Source: Bradyrhizobium elkanii WSM2783 (lineage in GTDB: Bacteria > Pseudomonadota > Alphaproteobacteria > Rhizobiales > Xanthobacteraceae). Taken from it: a stretch of DNA of 39,128 bases. Location of the stretch: contig NZ_AXAP01000034.1 of the NCBI RefSeq assembly GCF_000472865.1, positions 53,317 to 92,444 of the forward strand, written 5' to 3'. The notes beneath the pieces are model-generated. The model made no database searches. It worked only from the letters and a program-made list of their open reading frames with translations, and had not been told where the DNA came from. A program made the position numbers and the translations under genes. Below, piece by piece: positions 15,421 to 24,065 of this stretch (its first letter is position 1; every line of letters begins with the position of its first letter).

Positions 15421-16490
15421 TGCGAAAGATCGAGATGGCCGTTGTAGACGACGCGATGATCGCCGGTCGCGTGGATCACCTCACCGAGCAGCGTCACGGT
15501 CTCGCCGCTTTCGGTGAACACCTCCATGACGCGCTCGACCGCATCCGCTTTCACGATCGCGATCATGCCGATGCCGCAGTTGAAGGTGCGCAGCAGTTCG
15601 AGCTCGGCGATGCCGCCCGCTTCCGCCAGCCATTTGAACACCGGCAGCACCGGCAGCCGGGCGAGATCGATGCCGACGCCCAGGTGCTTCGGCAGCACCC
15701 GCGGAATGTTGTCGGTGAAGCCGCCGCCGGTGATGTGGGCGAGCCCCTTGATCGCCCCGGTCTCACGGATCGCGCGCAGGCACGATTTGACATAGAGCTT
15801 GGTCGGCGCCAGCAGCGCGCCGCCGAGCGTCATGACCGGCGAGAACGGCGCCGGCGCGTCGAAGCTGACGCGCGACTGCTCGACGATCTTGCGCACCAGC
15901 GAGAATCCGTTGGAGTGAACGCCGGAGGAAGCAAGGCCGATCACGGCATCGCCGATGGCGATATCCGGCCGCGGCAAGAGCGTCCCGCGCTCGGCGGCCC
16001 CGACTGCAAACCCGGCAAGGTCGTAATCGCCGTCCTTGTAGAGCCCCGGCATCTCCGCGGTCTCGCCGCCGATCAGCGCGCAGCCGGATTCGCGGCAGCC
16101 CTCGGCGACACCCGCGACGATCGCGGCGGTCGCCTCCGGGTCGAGCTTGCCGCAGGCAAAATAGTCGAGGAAGAACAGCGGTTCCGCGCCCTGCACCACG
16201 AGGTCGTTGACCGACATCGCCACCAGGTCGATGCCGATCCCGTCATGCAGCCCGGTCTCGATCGCGATCTTGACCTTGGTGCCGACGCCATCGGTCGCGG
16301 CCACCAGCACCGGGTCCTTGAAGCCGGCCGCCTTCAGGTCGAACAGGCCGCCGAAGCCGCCGATCTCGGCGTCCGCGCCGGCGCGCGCGGTGGCGCGGAC
16401 CATCGGCTTGATCAGATCGACCAGCCGGTTGCCGGCATCGATGTCGACGCCGGAATCCGCGTAAGTGAGGCCGTTCTTGCGCTCGGTCAT
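15417..16490 (-). CDS. purM: Phosphoribosylformylglycinamidine cyclo-ligase
   Basis: PurM closes the imidazole ring (FGAM to AIR) using ATP, the fifth step of purine synthesis. The 357-aa protein has the family blocks TYADSGVDIDAGNRLVD (N-terminus), DGVGTKVKIA, DLVVQGAEPLFFLDYFACGK, IGGETAEMPG, and ASSGVHSNGFSL. It is first in the purM-purN unit, with a start at 16490 and GGA eight bases upstream. It is divergent from the phosphatidyltransferase gene across 159 bp. Confidence 0.97.
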   Translation of the reverse strand: MTERKNGLTYADSGVDIDAGNRLVDLIKPMVRATARAGADAEIGGFGGLFDLKAAGFKDPVLVAATDGVGTKVKIAIETGLHDGIGIDLVAMSVNDLVVQGAEPLFFLDYFACGKLDPEATAAIVAGVAEGCRESGCALIGGETAEMPGLYKDGDYDLAGFAVGAAERGTLLPRPDIAIGDAVIGLASSGVHSNGFSLVRKIVEQSRVSFDAPAPFSPVMTLGGALLAPTKLYVKSCLRAIRETGAIKGLAHITGGGFTDNIPRVLPKHLGVGIDLARLPVLPVFKWLAEAGGIAELELLRTFNCGIGMIAIVKADAVERVMEVFTESGETVTLLGEVIHATGDHRVVYNGHLDLSQ

Positions 16491-16542
16491 GCAAAATTCC
16501 AGTTGAAGACGGCTGGTTACGAGGAATTCCGCCCCCGCGCAA

Positions 16543-16570
16543 TGGCTCGCAAGGCGGCAGGCGGTATACT
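16543..16570 (+). promoter_or_regulatory. Candidate promoter for the phosphatidyltransferase-hdaA unit
   Basis: A good -10 box, TATACT (16565-16570), has a weak -35 (TGGCTC, 16543-16548) 16 bp upstream. It lies 80 bp before the TTG start at 16650. Confidence 0.4.
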
Positions 16571-16649
16571 ATGTAGATAACAGCCGGCTCAGCCCCCAAA
16601 AGGGCCGAATCTTCCGTGAATTCAGGCCGGTAGCCGGGAAGCGACCGAG

Positions 16650-17192
16650 TTGAGCATACCCAATATCATCACGCTGGGCCGCATCATTCTGGTGCCGGTC
16701 ATCGTCTGGGCGATCGTCTCCAGCCAGATGGAAATCGCCTTTGCGATCTTCGTGATTGCTGGCGTCAGCGACGCCGTCGACGGTTTCCTCGCCAAGCGCT
16801 TCAACATGACGAGCGAGCTCGGCGCCCTGCTCGATCCGCTGGCCGACAAGGCGCTGCTGGTGTCGATCTATGTGGCGCTCGGGATCTGGGGCGCGGTGCC
16901 GCGCTGGCTCGTCATCCTCGTGGTCTCGCGCGACATCATGATCGTAGCGGCTGTGATCGTGTCCTGGCTGTTCGACAAGCCGGTCGAGATAAAACCGCTG
17001 ATGGTCTCGAAACTTAACACGGGGGCTCAGGTTGCCTTCGCAGCCCTGGTGCTGGCCTCGCTCGGTTTCGGTTTCCAGCCAAGGCCTTACGATCTGATCC
17101 TGATGGGATTTGTCACCATCTTTACTTTGGTTTCCGTCTCCCTCTATCTCGTGGAGTGGGTGCGGCACATGAGCACGATCGAAGCGCGTTAG
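16650..17192 (+). CDS. CDP-alcohol phosphatidyltransferase (PgsA-like)
   Basis: An integral inner-membrane enzyme of phospholipid synthesis; PgsA makes phosphatidylglycerol-phosphate from CDP-diacylglycerol and glycerol-3-phosphate. The 180-aa protein has the CDP-alcohol signature as DAVDGFLAKRF, then GALLD and PLADK (about 46-70), with the four Asp in place; Lys replaces the usual Arg at one position. Several membrane helices follow. The start is TTG at 16650, preceded by GGGAAG eight bases upstream; the protein begins SIPNIITLGRI, as expected. The exact alcohol substrate is not proven, so no symbol is given. The stop TAG is the first three bases of a repeat element (17190 on). Confidence 0.88.
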   Translation: MSIPNIITLGRIILVPVIVWAIVSSQMEIAFAIFVIAGVSDAVDGFLAKRFNMTSELGALLDPLADKALLVSIYVALGIWGAVPRWLVILVVSRDIMIVAAVIVSWLFDKPVEIKPLMVSKLNTGAQVAFAALVLASLGFGFQPRPYDLILMGFVTIFTLVSVSLYLVEWVRHMSTIEAR

Positions 17193-17251
17193 AGCGTAAA
17201 GAGCGTTTTCGAGCGAAGCGGGCACCGGTTCGCGTAAAGAAAACGCGTCAA
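17190..17251. repeat. Dispersed repeat, family C core (copy 1)
   Basis: The stretch starts TAGAGCG at the stop codon of the preceding gene, then holds a 51-bp core (17201-17251) beginning GAGCGTTTTCGAGCGAAG and ending GAAAACGCGTCAA. The same core is at 20265-20315 and 22929-22979. Its ends GCGTTTTC and GAAAACGC are inverted repeats. It occupies the 5' leader of hdaA. Confidence 0.8.
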
Positions 17252-17278
17252 GAGAACGGAAGTCCCGGAGAGTTTTGC

Positions 17279-17956
17279 GTGGCAGGTAGCGTTCACCCCC
17301 GTCAGCTTGCGTTGGCGTTGCCACATGCGGAGAGCCTGACCCGCGACGACTTCCTGGAGGGAACGGCGAATGAGGCCGGCCTTGCTCTGATCGAGAGCTG
17401 GCCCGACTGGCCGAACCGCATCATGCTGCTGGTCGGCCCCGAAGGATCGGGCAAAAGCCACCTCGCCGCGATCTGGGCCGAGCGGGCCGGCGCGCGCTCG
17501 ACAGCGGCGCACGCACTGTCGGCCGAGGCCGTGCCGGCGGACCTTGCGACGGGTGCACTCGTGGTCGAAGACCTGACCCCCCACGGCTTCGACGAGCGCG
17601 CGATGTTTCATTTGCTCAATCTTGCCCGCCAGGACGAAGCCTTCGTGCTGATGACCGCTCGCATTCCTCCCTCCGCGTTCGAGATCGAATTGCGCGACCT
17701 CCGGTCACGGCTGCGCGCGGTACCGACCGTGTCATTGTTGCCGCCAGACGATCTCTTGTTTCGCGGCCTGATCGTCAAATACTGCACGGACCGACAGATG
17801 ACCGTAGACGAATCACTGGTGAGCTATCTCGCCAGCCGGATCGAGCGTTCCTACGCCGCCGCCCGCCAGGCGGTGGAGCTGCTCGACAGCGAGGCGCTGC
17901 GGCTCGGCCGGCCGGTGACGCGGGCGCTGGCAGCGGAACTGTGGCGCAACGCCTGA
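17279..17956 (+). CDS. hdaA: DnaA-related regulator HdaA (regulatory inactivation of DnaA)
   Basis: HdaA binds the beta clamp and stimulates DnaA-ATP hydrolysis, preventing re-initiation of replication. The 225-aa protein opens with RQLALALPH (residues 8-16), matching the clamp-binding motif Q-L-x-L-x-L, then a AAA+ fold: Walker A GPEGSGKSH (about 54-62), Walker B-like ALVVEDL (about 93-99), and the sensor region RIPPSAFEIELRDLRSRLRA. It lacks the DnaA DNA-binding domain. The GTG start at 17279 is chosen because GGAG lies eight bases upstream and the longer frame reads through the family C repeat. It is followed by ppk after a 128-bp gap holding a Pho-box-like site. Confidence 0.88.
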   Translation: MAGSVHPRQLALALPHAESLTRDDFLEGTANEAGLALIESWPDWPNRIMLLVGPEGSGKSHLAAIWAERAGARSTAAHALSAEAVPADLATGALVVEDLTPHGFDERAMFHLLNLARQDEAFVLMTARIPPSAFEIELRDLRSRLRAVPTVSLLPPDDLLFRGLIVKYCTDRQMTVDESLVSYLASRIERSYAAARQAVELLDSEALRLGRPVTRALAAELWRNA

Positions 17957-17993
17957 TCCCTGTGACTTGACGGCGCGGGCTTCCGGAACGTCA

Positions 17994-18011
17994 ATGTCAT
18001 CGAAACGTCAT
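17994..18011 (+). promoter_or_regulatory. Pho-box-like site upstream of ppk
   Basis: ATGTCAT-CGAA-ACGTCAT is a pair of 7-bp direct repeats separated by 4 bp, the layout of the PhoB box (CTGTCAT-N4-CTGTCAT). A third GTCA lies at 17990-17993. It is 73 bp before the ppk ATG. PhoB control of polyphosphate kinase under phosphate limitation is known in other bacteria; here it is inferred. Confidence 0.55.
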
Positions 18012-18084
18012 CCACTTATCACAGGGTTTGCGTTGCATTTGCTTAAGTGGCTCTGGGCCTGAACTCGAATGGATCGAGAACTTC

Positions 18085-20265
18085 ATGGAATCGGCACAAC
18101 CTATTGAAGTACAAGAGAAAGAACAGGTTGCTGAAGGGCTGCCGGCGGTCGCGACGAGCCCCGAACGCTTCATCAACCGCGAGCTTTCCTGGCTGCATTT
18201 CAATCGCCGCGTGCTGGAAGAGGCCGTCAATCCCGGCCACCCCGCGCTCGAGCGGGTGAGATTCCTGTCAATTTCAGCCAATAACCTCGACGAGTTCTTC
18301 ATGGTCCGCGTCGCCGGTATCAAGGCGCAGGTCCGTGAAGGCATTCCCGAGCGCAGCCCCGACGGGCTGACGCCATCCGAACAGCTCGTCCTGATCAACC
18401 AGACCGTCTCCAGGCTCGCCTCCGACCAGCAGGCGATCTGGAGCGACCTGCGCACGATGCTCTCGGAAGTTGGCATCCAGCTCGTCGACGGGCGAGACGC
18501 CACCAAGACGGAGCGGGCCTGGATCGAGGATCATTTCCTCCACAGCATCTTCCCGCTGCTGACACCGCTCGCGATCGATCCGGCACATCCCTTCCCGTTC
18601 ATTCCCAACCTCGGCTTCACGGTGGCGCTGCAATTGTCCCGGATCTCCGACGGCAAGGCGATGAACGCGCTGATCCGCATGCCCGGCAAGATTGACCGCT
18701 TCATCCGCATCCCCAGTGAGGGCCGGCTGCGCCTGATCACATTGGAGCAGGCCACCGGCCTCTTCATCGGACGTCTGTTCCCGGGCTACACGGTCATGGG
18801 CCAGGGCGCCTTCCGCGTCATCCGCGACTCCGAAATCGAAATCGAGGAAGAAGCCGAAGACCTCGTCCGCACGTTCGAGACCGCGTTGAAGCGACGCCGG
18901 CGCGGATCGGTGATCCGGCTGGAGATCGAGGCCAAGATGCCGGAGGAGCTGCGCCTGTTCGTGCAGCACGCACTCAACGCCGCCGACGACGAGGTTTTCC
19001 TGGTCGACGGCGTGCTGGCCATGAACGAGCTGTCGCAACTCACCCGGCTCGACCGGCCCGATCTCGAATTCACCCCCTATGTGCCGCGCCATCCGGAACG
19101 GGTGCGCGACCATGGCGGCGATATCTTTGCCGCGATCCGCCAGAAGGACCTGATCGTCCACCACCCCTACGAATCCTTCGACGTCGTGGTGCAGTTCCTG
19201 CAGCAGGCCGCACGCGATCCCGAGGTCGTCGCCATCAAGCAGACGCTCTATCGCACCTCGCAGAATTCACCGATCGTGCGCGCGCTCGCGGAAGCGGCTG
19301 AGGCCGGCAAGTCGGTAACGGCGCTGATCGAGCTGAAGGCCCGCTTCGACGAGGAAGCCAACATCCGCTGGGCGCGCGACCTCGAACGCGCCGGCGTGCA
19401 GGTGGTCTACGGCTTCATCGAACTCAAGACCCACGCCAAATTGTCGATGGTGGTGCGCCGCGAGGGCAGCAATCTTACCACTTACGTCCACACCGGCACC
19501 GGCAACTACCATCCGGTGACCGCGCGCATCTACACCGATCTCTCCTACTTCACCTGCGATCCGGTCATCGGCCGCGACGCCGCGCGCGTGTTCAACTACG
19601 TCACCGGCTATGCCGAGCCGAGCGACATCGAAAAGATGGCGGTGTCGCCGCTCACGCTGCGCAAGCGCGTCATCGAGCACATCCAGGGCGAGATCGGTCA
19701 CGCGCGTCATGGCCGGCCTGCCGCGATCTGGATGAAGATGAACTCGCTCGTCGACCCCGACATCATCGACGCGCTCTATGAAGCATCGCAGGCGGGAGTG
19801 CCGATCGAGCTCGTGGTGCGCGGCATCTGCTGCCTCAGGCCGGGGTTATCAGGACTTTCCGAGAACATCCGCGTCAAATCGGTGATCGGCCGCTTCCTGG
19901 AACACGGCCGAATCTATTGCTTCGGCATGGGATATGGGCTGCCCAGCGCGAAAGCGGCTGTGTATATCTCCTCTGCCGACATGATGCCGCGGAACCTCGA
20001 CCGCCGTGTCGAGGTGCTCTGCCCGCTGCAAAATCCCACGGTTCATCAGCAGGTTCTCGAACAGATCATGGTCGCGAATCTGAAGGATACGGAGCAGAGC
20101 TGGCGATTGTTGCCCGATGGATCGTCAACGCGTATGAAGGCCGCGAAAGGCGAAGAGCCTTTCAACCTTCATAATTACTTCATGACGAATCCGAGTCTGT
20201 CGGGCCGTGGAAAGTCTCTCAAGGAATCTTCGCCGCGCCGTCTCACTCGCCGCAGCGAGCGCTAG
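18085..20265 (+). CDS. ppk: Polyphosphate kinase 1
   Basis: PPK1 polymerises the gamma-phosphate of ATP into polyphosphate, reversibly, at the membrane. The 726-aa protein has the N-terminal head domain (RFINRELSWLHFNRRVLEEA, about 28-47) and the phospholipase D-like catalytic domains. The phosphorylated His is His450 in KTHAKLS, and the second active-site His is His469 in YVHTGTGNYH; the 19-residue spacing equals that of E. coli (435/454). The start at 18085 (MESAQPIEV) was chosen over a TTG at 18028 without a ribosome site. The stop TAG is shared with the first bases of a repeat element. It is paired with ppx downstream, so synthesis and breakdown of polyphosphate are linked. Confidence 0.97.
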   Translation: MESAQPIEVQEKEQVAEGLPAVATSPERFINRELSWLHFNRRVLEEAVNPGHPALERVRFLSISANNLDEFFMVRVAGIKAQVREGIPERSPDGLTPSEQLVLINQTVSRLASDQQAIWSDLRTMLSEVGIQLVDGRDATKTERAWIEDHFLHSIFPLLTPLAIDPAHPFPFIPNLGFTVALQLSRISDGKAMNALIRMPGKIDRFIRIPSEGRLRLITLEQATGLFIGRLFPGYTVMGQGAFRVIRDSEIEIEEEAEDLVRTFETALKRRRRGSVIRLEIEAKMPEELRLFVQHALNAADDEVFLVDGVLAMNELSQLTRLDRPDLEFTPYVPRHPERVRDHGGDIFAAIRQKDLIVHHPYESFDVVVQFLQQAARDPEVVAIKQTLYRTSQNSPIVRALAEAAEAGKSVTALIELKARFDEEANIRWARDLERAGVQVVYGFIELKTHAKLSMVVRREGSNLTTYVHTGTGNYHPVTARIYTDLSYFTCDPVIGRDAARVFNYVTGYAEPSDIEKMAVSPLTLRKRVIEHIQGEIGHARHGRPAAIWMKMNSLVDPDIIDALYEASQAGVPIELVVRGICCLRPGLSGLSENIRVKSVIGRFLEHGRIYCFGMGYGLPSAKAAVYISSADMMPRNLDRRVEVLCPLQNPTVHQQVLEQIMVANLKDTEQSWRLLPDGSSTRMKAAKGEEPFNLHNYFMTNPSLSGRGKSLKESSPRRLTRRSER

Positions 20266-20367
20266 AGCGTTTTCGAGCGAAGTGGACACCGGTTCGCGTG
20301 AAGAAAACACGTCAAAACAACAATCTAGAGCTTCGGTTCTGATTCAATCAGAACCGAAAATGCTCTA
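20263..20367. repeat. MITE-like element, family C (copy 2, complete, TA to TA)
   Basis: 105 bp that begin TAGAGCGTTTTCG and end CGAAAATGCTCTA; the ends match as inverted repeats at 12 of 13 positions and both carry the TA expected of IS630/mariner-type insertion. It is made of the 51-bp core (20265-20315) plus a second palindrome (20326-20367) whose own ends are TAGAGC and GCTCTA and whose stem is CGGTTCTGATT / AATCAGAACCG. It has no coding capacity. It supplies the ppk stop codon and fills the ppk-ppx gap. Confidence 0.75.
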
Positions 20368-20389
20368 GCCACCACAAGGGGACTTTCCG

Positions 20390-21892
20390 GTGAAGCGACC
20401 GCGCAAGCGCGCTACCAGCGTCGCTGTCATCGATATTGGCTCCAACTCGGTGCGTCTCGTGATCTACGAGTCGCTGTCGCGTAACCTCACCACGCTGTTC
20501 AACGAGAAGGCGCTGTGCGGTCTCGGCCGCGAGGTGCAGAGCACCGGCCTTCTTGCCGAGGATGCGGTCGCAAAAGCGCTGACGGCGCTGCGGCGGTTTC
20601 GCGCGCTGTGCCGGATCCAGAGGGTCGGCCGCGTCTATGCGATCGCGACGGCCGCCTGTCGCGACGCCAGGAACGGTGCCGATTTCATCGCCGAGGCCGA
20701 GCGCATCTGCGGAACGCGGATCGAAATTCTATCGGGTCCACGGGAAGCCAAGCTCTCCGCCCTGGGCGTCGTCTCCGGCGTGCACAAGCCCGACGGCATC
20801 GTCGGCGATCTCGGCGGCGGCTCGGTCGAACTGATCGACGTCAAGGGCAATCGCGTCCACAGCGGCGTGACGCTGCCGCTCGGCAGCCTCGCGCTGCAGG
20901 ACCTCTCGCACAAATCGCTGAAACGCGCCGAGCGCATCGTCCGCAACGAGCTGTCTGAGGTTCCGCAGCTCAAGGCGGGCCGCGGCCGCAATTTCTACGC
21001 GGTCGGCGGCACCTGGCGCGCGCTGGCGCGCATTCACATCATCCAGAGCGGCTATCCGCTCAAGGTGATGCACGGCTATTCGATTCCCGCCGCCGACGCG
21101 CTCGATTTCGCGCAGCGCTTGCGCCGGCTGGCGGCCGCCAATTTGCTCGCCAATATCGAGGCTGTGGCCGACGCCCGCCGGCCGCTGCTCACCTACGCCG
21201 CGCTCGTTCTTGAATACATCATCCGGGTGGCAAAGCCGAAGACGATCGTGTTCTCCACCTTCGGCGTGCGGGAAGGCCTGTTCTACGAAATGCTGCCGCC
21301 AGCCGAGCGTGCCAAGGATGGCCTGATCTGCGCAGCGCAGACCATGAACGGCCTGCTCTCGCGATCGGCACGCCACGCCGAGGAATTGATCGCCTGGACC
21401 GATCGGCTGGTGCGCGTCGTGAGGCTGCGCGAGACCGACGAGGACCGTAGGCTGCGCCATGCCGCCTGCCTGCTGTCTGATATCGGCTGGCGGGTGCATC
21501 CCGATCACCGCGGCGAGGAAACGCTCAGCCTCATCACCAACGGCAATTTCGGCTCGATCACCCATCAGGGCCGCACCTTCGTCGCGCTCTCGGTATTCTA
21601 CCGCTACGCCGGCCTGAGCCTGGAGAACGAACCGCCGGAAATCGTCCAGGAGATGGTACCGCACACGATGCTCGAACGCGCGCGCCTGCTTGGCGCCGCG
21701 TTTCGCGTCGCGCACCTGATCTCGGCGGCACGGCCCGGCGTGCTGCCGGCAACCCATTTCCGCACCGACGGACGCAAACTCATGCTGGTGTTCGAGCACC
21801 GGATGGTCGATCTCGTCGCCGACCGCGTCGGCAGCCGCTTCAAGCAACTGGCGCGTCTGGTCGGACGCACCGGTTCGATCGTACGGCGCTGA
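20390..21892 (+). CDS. ppx: Exopolyphosphatase (Ppx/GppA family)
   Basis: Removes terminal phosphate from polyphosphate, or the 5' phosphate of pppGpp in GppA members. The 500-aa protein has the ASKHA phosphate-binding motifs: AVIDIGSNSVRLVIYE (about 8-23), the catalytic-Glu region about 120-135 (RIEILSGPREAKLSALGV), and GDLGGGSVELIDV (about 140-152). The C-terminal HD-like helical part (about 320-500) includes RHAACLLSDIGW. The start is GTG at 20390, with AGGGGA upstream. It follows ppk after 124 bp, almost all repeat. Just beyond its stop is a sequence like an IS630 end, then a hairpin shared with the convergent terC. Confidence 0.93.
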   Translation: MKRPRKRATSVAVIDIGSNSVRLVIYESLSRNLTTLFNEKALCGLGREVQSTGLLAEDAVAKALTALRRFRALCRIQRVGRVYAIATAACRDARNGADFIAEAERICGTRIEILSGPREAKLSALGVVSGVHKPDGIVGDLGGGSVELIDVKGNRVHSGVTLPLGSLALQDLSHKSLKRAERIVRNELSEVPQLKAGRGRNFYAVGGTWRALARIHIIQSGYPLKVMHGYSIPAADALDFAQRLRRLAAANLLANIEAVADARRPLLTYAALVLEYIIRVAKPKTIVFSTFGVREGLFYEMLPPAERAKDGLICAAQTMNGLLSRSARHAEELIAWTDRLVRVVRLRETDEDRRLRHAACLLSDIGWRVHPDHRGEETLSLITNGNFGSITHQGRTFVALSVFYRYAGLSLENEPPEIVQEMVPHTMLERARLLGAAFRVAHLISAARPGVLPATHFRTDGRKLMLVFEHRMVDLVADRVGSRFKQLARLVGRTGSIVRR

Positions 21893-21917
21893 GAGCATGA
21901 TGTCATTTGGTTGAATC
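21890..21917 (+). repeat. Solitary sequence resembling the IS630 terminal repeat
   Basis: From the ppx stop onward the bases GAGCATGATGTCATTTGGTT and GAATC align with the ends of the IS630 element at 38081 and 39128. By eye, 17 of 25 positions match the right end, and about as many match the left end. No partner end is seen nearby. It may be a remnant or a member of a miniature-element family. Confidence 0.4.
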
Positions 21918-21933
21918 AGCCTGGGGCCGCAAG

Positions 21934-21960
21934 TTCACCTCTCCCGAAGGGAGAGGTGAA
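21934..21960. terminator. Bidirectional hairpin between ppx and terC
   Basis: TTCACCTCTCCC (21934-21945) and GGGAGAGGTGAA (21949-21960) are perfect 12-bp complements with a 3-base loop. There is no strong T-run on either side. The place, between two convergent genes, suits transcript-end protection or termination. The motif is also a common dispersed repeat in this family. Confidence 0.5.
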
Positions 21961-22022
21961 GAGGCAGCACCCATAGCGGATACAATTCGACTTCATCTCA
22001 TCGAGCCTTAGCATCGAGCCTT

Positions 22023-22862
22023 TCAGGCCGCCTTGGCGGCCCGCTCGGCGTGATGCAGCGCGCGCCGGCGCCAGATCGATCCGACGACCAGCACCACGAT
22101 GACGCCAAGCAGCGCCAGCGCGATCTCGCCGCCGTGGCCGCCGCCGGCAAAATGCGGACCGATGCCGAACGTGCCCAGCCAGGAATCGAGCGTATTGCCG
22201 ACCGGACCGGCAAACAGCGCATCGAGCTTCGGATCGACCGCCGGATCGGTCGCGATCACATCGCCGGCGATCCACCCGAGCAGGGCCGCGCCGGCCCAGA
22301 CCAGCACCGGCAGCTTGCTGAGCAGCGCCATGATCAACGCCGCGCCCGCGACGATCAGGGGCACGCTGATCGCAAGGCCGAGCACCAGAAGCGGCACGCT
22401 GCCATTTGCAGCGGCGGCAACCGCGATCACGTTGTCGAGGCTCATGACGATGTCGGCGACGACGACGATCTGCACCGCCGCCCACAGATGCGCGGCCGCA
22501 TCCACGCTGTCCTCGTCATCATGTTCGGGAACGAGCAGCTTTGCCGCGATCACGATCAGCGCCAACCCGCCGACGAGCTTGAGGTAAGGGAATTCCATCA
22601 AGGTCGCGACGATGCCGGTGAAGATGATGCGCAAAATCACCGCGGCCGCCGCGCCGAAGATCATGCCCCACAGCCGCTGGCGCGGCGCGAGCCCGCGGCA
22701 GGCCAGCGCGATCACCAAGGCGTTGTCGCCCGACAACAGCACATTGATCCAGATGATCTTGCCGACGGCGACCCAGAACGTCGAGGTCGCCATCTCGCTC
22801 TTGAACTGCGTGAAGAAAGCCGCGAGATTCGCGGGATCAACGATCTGCCACAGCCAGTCCAC
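22023..22862 (-). CDS. TerC/YjbE-family integral membrane protein
   Basis: A 279-aa membrane protein with about seven helices. TerC proteins move or help load metal ions (Mn2+ in studied members); the acidic membrane motifs are LLSGDNALVIALA (about 43-55) and VMSLDNVIAVAAA (about 139-151). A charged loop HDDEDSVD lies between them, and the C-terminus has a final helix and a basic tail. The GTG at 22862 (protein begins MDWLWQIVDPAN) is preferred to the GTG at 22889, because AGGA precedes it at good spacing. The role here, manganese homeostasis or tellurium resistance, is not settled by sequence. It is convergent with ppx. Confidence 0.88.
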   Translation of the reverse strand: MDWLWQIVDPANLAAFFTQFKSEMATSTFWVAVGKIIWINVLLSGDNALVIALACRGLAPRQRLWGMIFGAAAAVILRIIFTGIVATLMEFPYLKLVGGLALIVIAAKLLVPEHDDEDSVDAAAHLWAAVQIVVVADIVMSLDNVIAVAAAANGSVPLLVLGLAISVPLIVAGAALIMALLSKLPVLVWAGAALLGWIAGDVIATDPAVDPKLDALFAGPVGNTLDSWLGTFGIGPHFAGGGHGGEIALALLGVIVVLVVGSIWRRRALHHAERAAKAA

Positions 22863-22926
22863 AGCGCTTCCTTTCGGCCTTGCGGCCACTCCTCGCGACG
22901 CCCAGCCCGCCGCAACTTCGTTGTAT

Positions 22927-23035
22927 TAGAGCGTTTTCGAGCGAAGTGGGCACCGGTTCGCGTGAAGAAAACGCGTCAAACAAGAATCTAGAGTTTCGGT
23001 TCTGATTCCATCAGAACCGAAACTCCTCCAGCGTA

Positions 23036-23037
<2 letters not shown>
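22927..23037. repeat. Dispersed repeat, family C (copy 3)
   Basis: Begins TAGAGCG (22927), has the 51-bp core (22929-22979), then a palindrome with a perfect 16-bp stem (GAGTTTCGGTTCTGAT 22991-23006 and its complement 23010-23025). The far end is degenerate (CTCCAGCGTATTA) and reaches the ndk stop (TAA, 23036-23038, minus strand). The hairpin may end ndk transcripts. Confidence 0.75.
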
Positions 23038-23458
<421 letters not shown>

Positions 23459-23810
23459 AATATCGTCCTTGCAAACGCTGGTTAACGAGTTGCGGGGCTT
23501 ATATCGGCGTGATCCTGCGACGGCAAGCGACCCGGTGTCGCCCTCGCCCTCTAGTTTGGGCACGATTTGGCGATCAGGATCAGCGTCAGCCCCCGGGGCC
23601 GGCACAGCCTTAGCCGGCCCGGATTACGACAATTTCACGAACGTGAACCCATTCTGTAGCAGCCGTCGCGCTCCCGTTCAGGCGGCGCGGCCTAAGCTCT
23701 GCATCGATCGGACGCCTTCGAAGCTTGTCCACACAGCTAAAGCGAGGGCGTCACGGGCGATATTGTCACCGCCGGCGCTTCCGACGGCGCCGAAACTCGA
23801 GGAGACGACC
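23459..23810. other. Intergenic stretch between ndk and a small secreted-protein gene
   Basis: No credible gene. It holds the promoters of ndk (minus) and of the 82-aa gene (plus); no clear consensus was found. The ORF running through it in the plus direction is an in-frame upstream extension of the 82-aa gene without family-like sequence. Confidence 0.4.
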
Positions 23811-24059
23811 ATGCTACGTAAATTCTCGCTTGTCGCTCTTGCCGCGGCCTCGCTCGGCGCGGCTGCGCTGGCGCCGACCTCCGCCTCGGCCTGGGACGGT
23901 TGGCACGGTGGCTGGCATCGTGGCTGGGGCTGGGGTCCGCGCGTCGTTGTCGGCGGCCCCGCCTACTACGGCGGCCCCGGTTATGGCGGCTGCTACACGC
24001 GGCGCCTGGTGCCGACCCCTTGGGGCCCCCGCTGGCGCCTCGTCAACCGCTGCTACTGA
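23811..24059 (+). CDS. Small Gly/Trp/Tyr-rich secreted protein
   Basis: An 82-aa protein with a signal peptide (LVALAAASLGAAALAPTSA, cut before WDGWHGG) and a mature part of about 54 residues built from W-x-G, GG and Y-G repeats, ending in WGPRWRLVNRCY with two Cys that could form a disulfide. Such proteins are common and numerous in Bradyrhizobium, sometimes called sulfur-globule-like; their function is not known. GAGGAGA sits before the ATG. It is followed by three copies of a 15-bp repeat and a strong terminator, so it is a single-gene transcript. Confidence 0.8.
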   Translation: MLRKFSLVALAAASLGAAALAPTSASAWDGWHGGWHRGWGWGPRVVVGGPAYYGGPGYGGCYTRRLVPTPWGPRWRLVNRCY

Positions 24060-24065
24060 CCTGAC

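Noticed and set aside
16569..17324. 251-codon minus frame opposite the phosphatidyltransferase
   Set aside because: His/Asp/Arg-rich antisense shadow; the opposite strand has the clear CDP-alcohol signature.
22050..22991. 313-codon plus frame opposite terC
   Set aside because: Antisense shadow rich in Asp, Arg and His; it also reads into a family C repeat.
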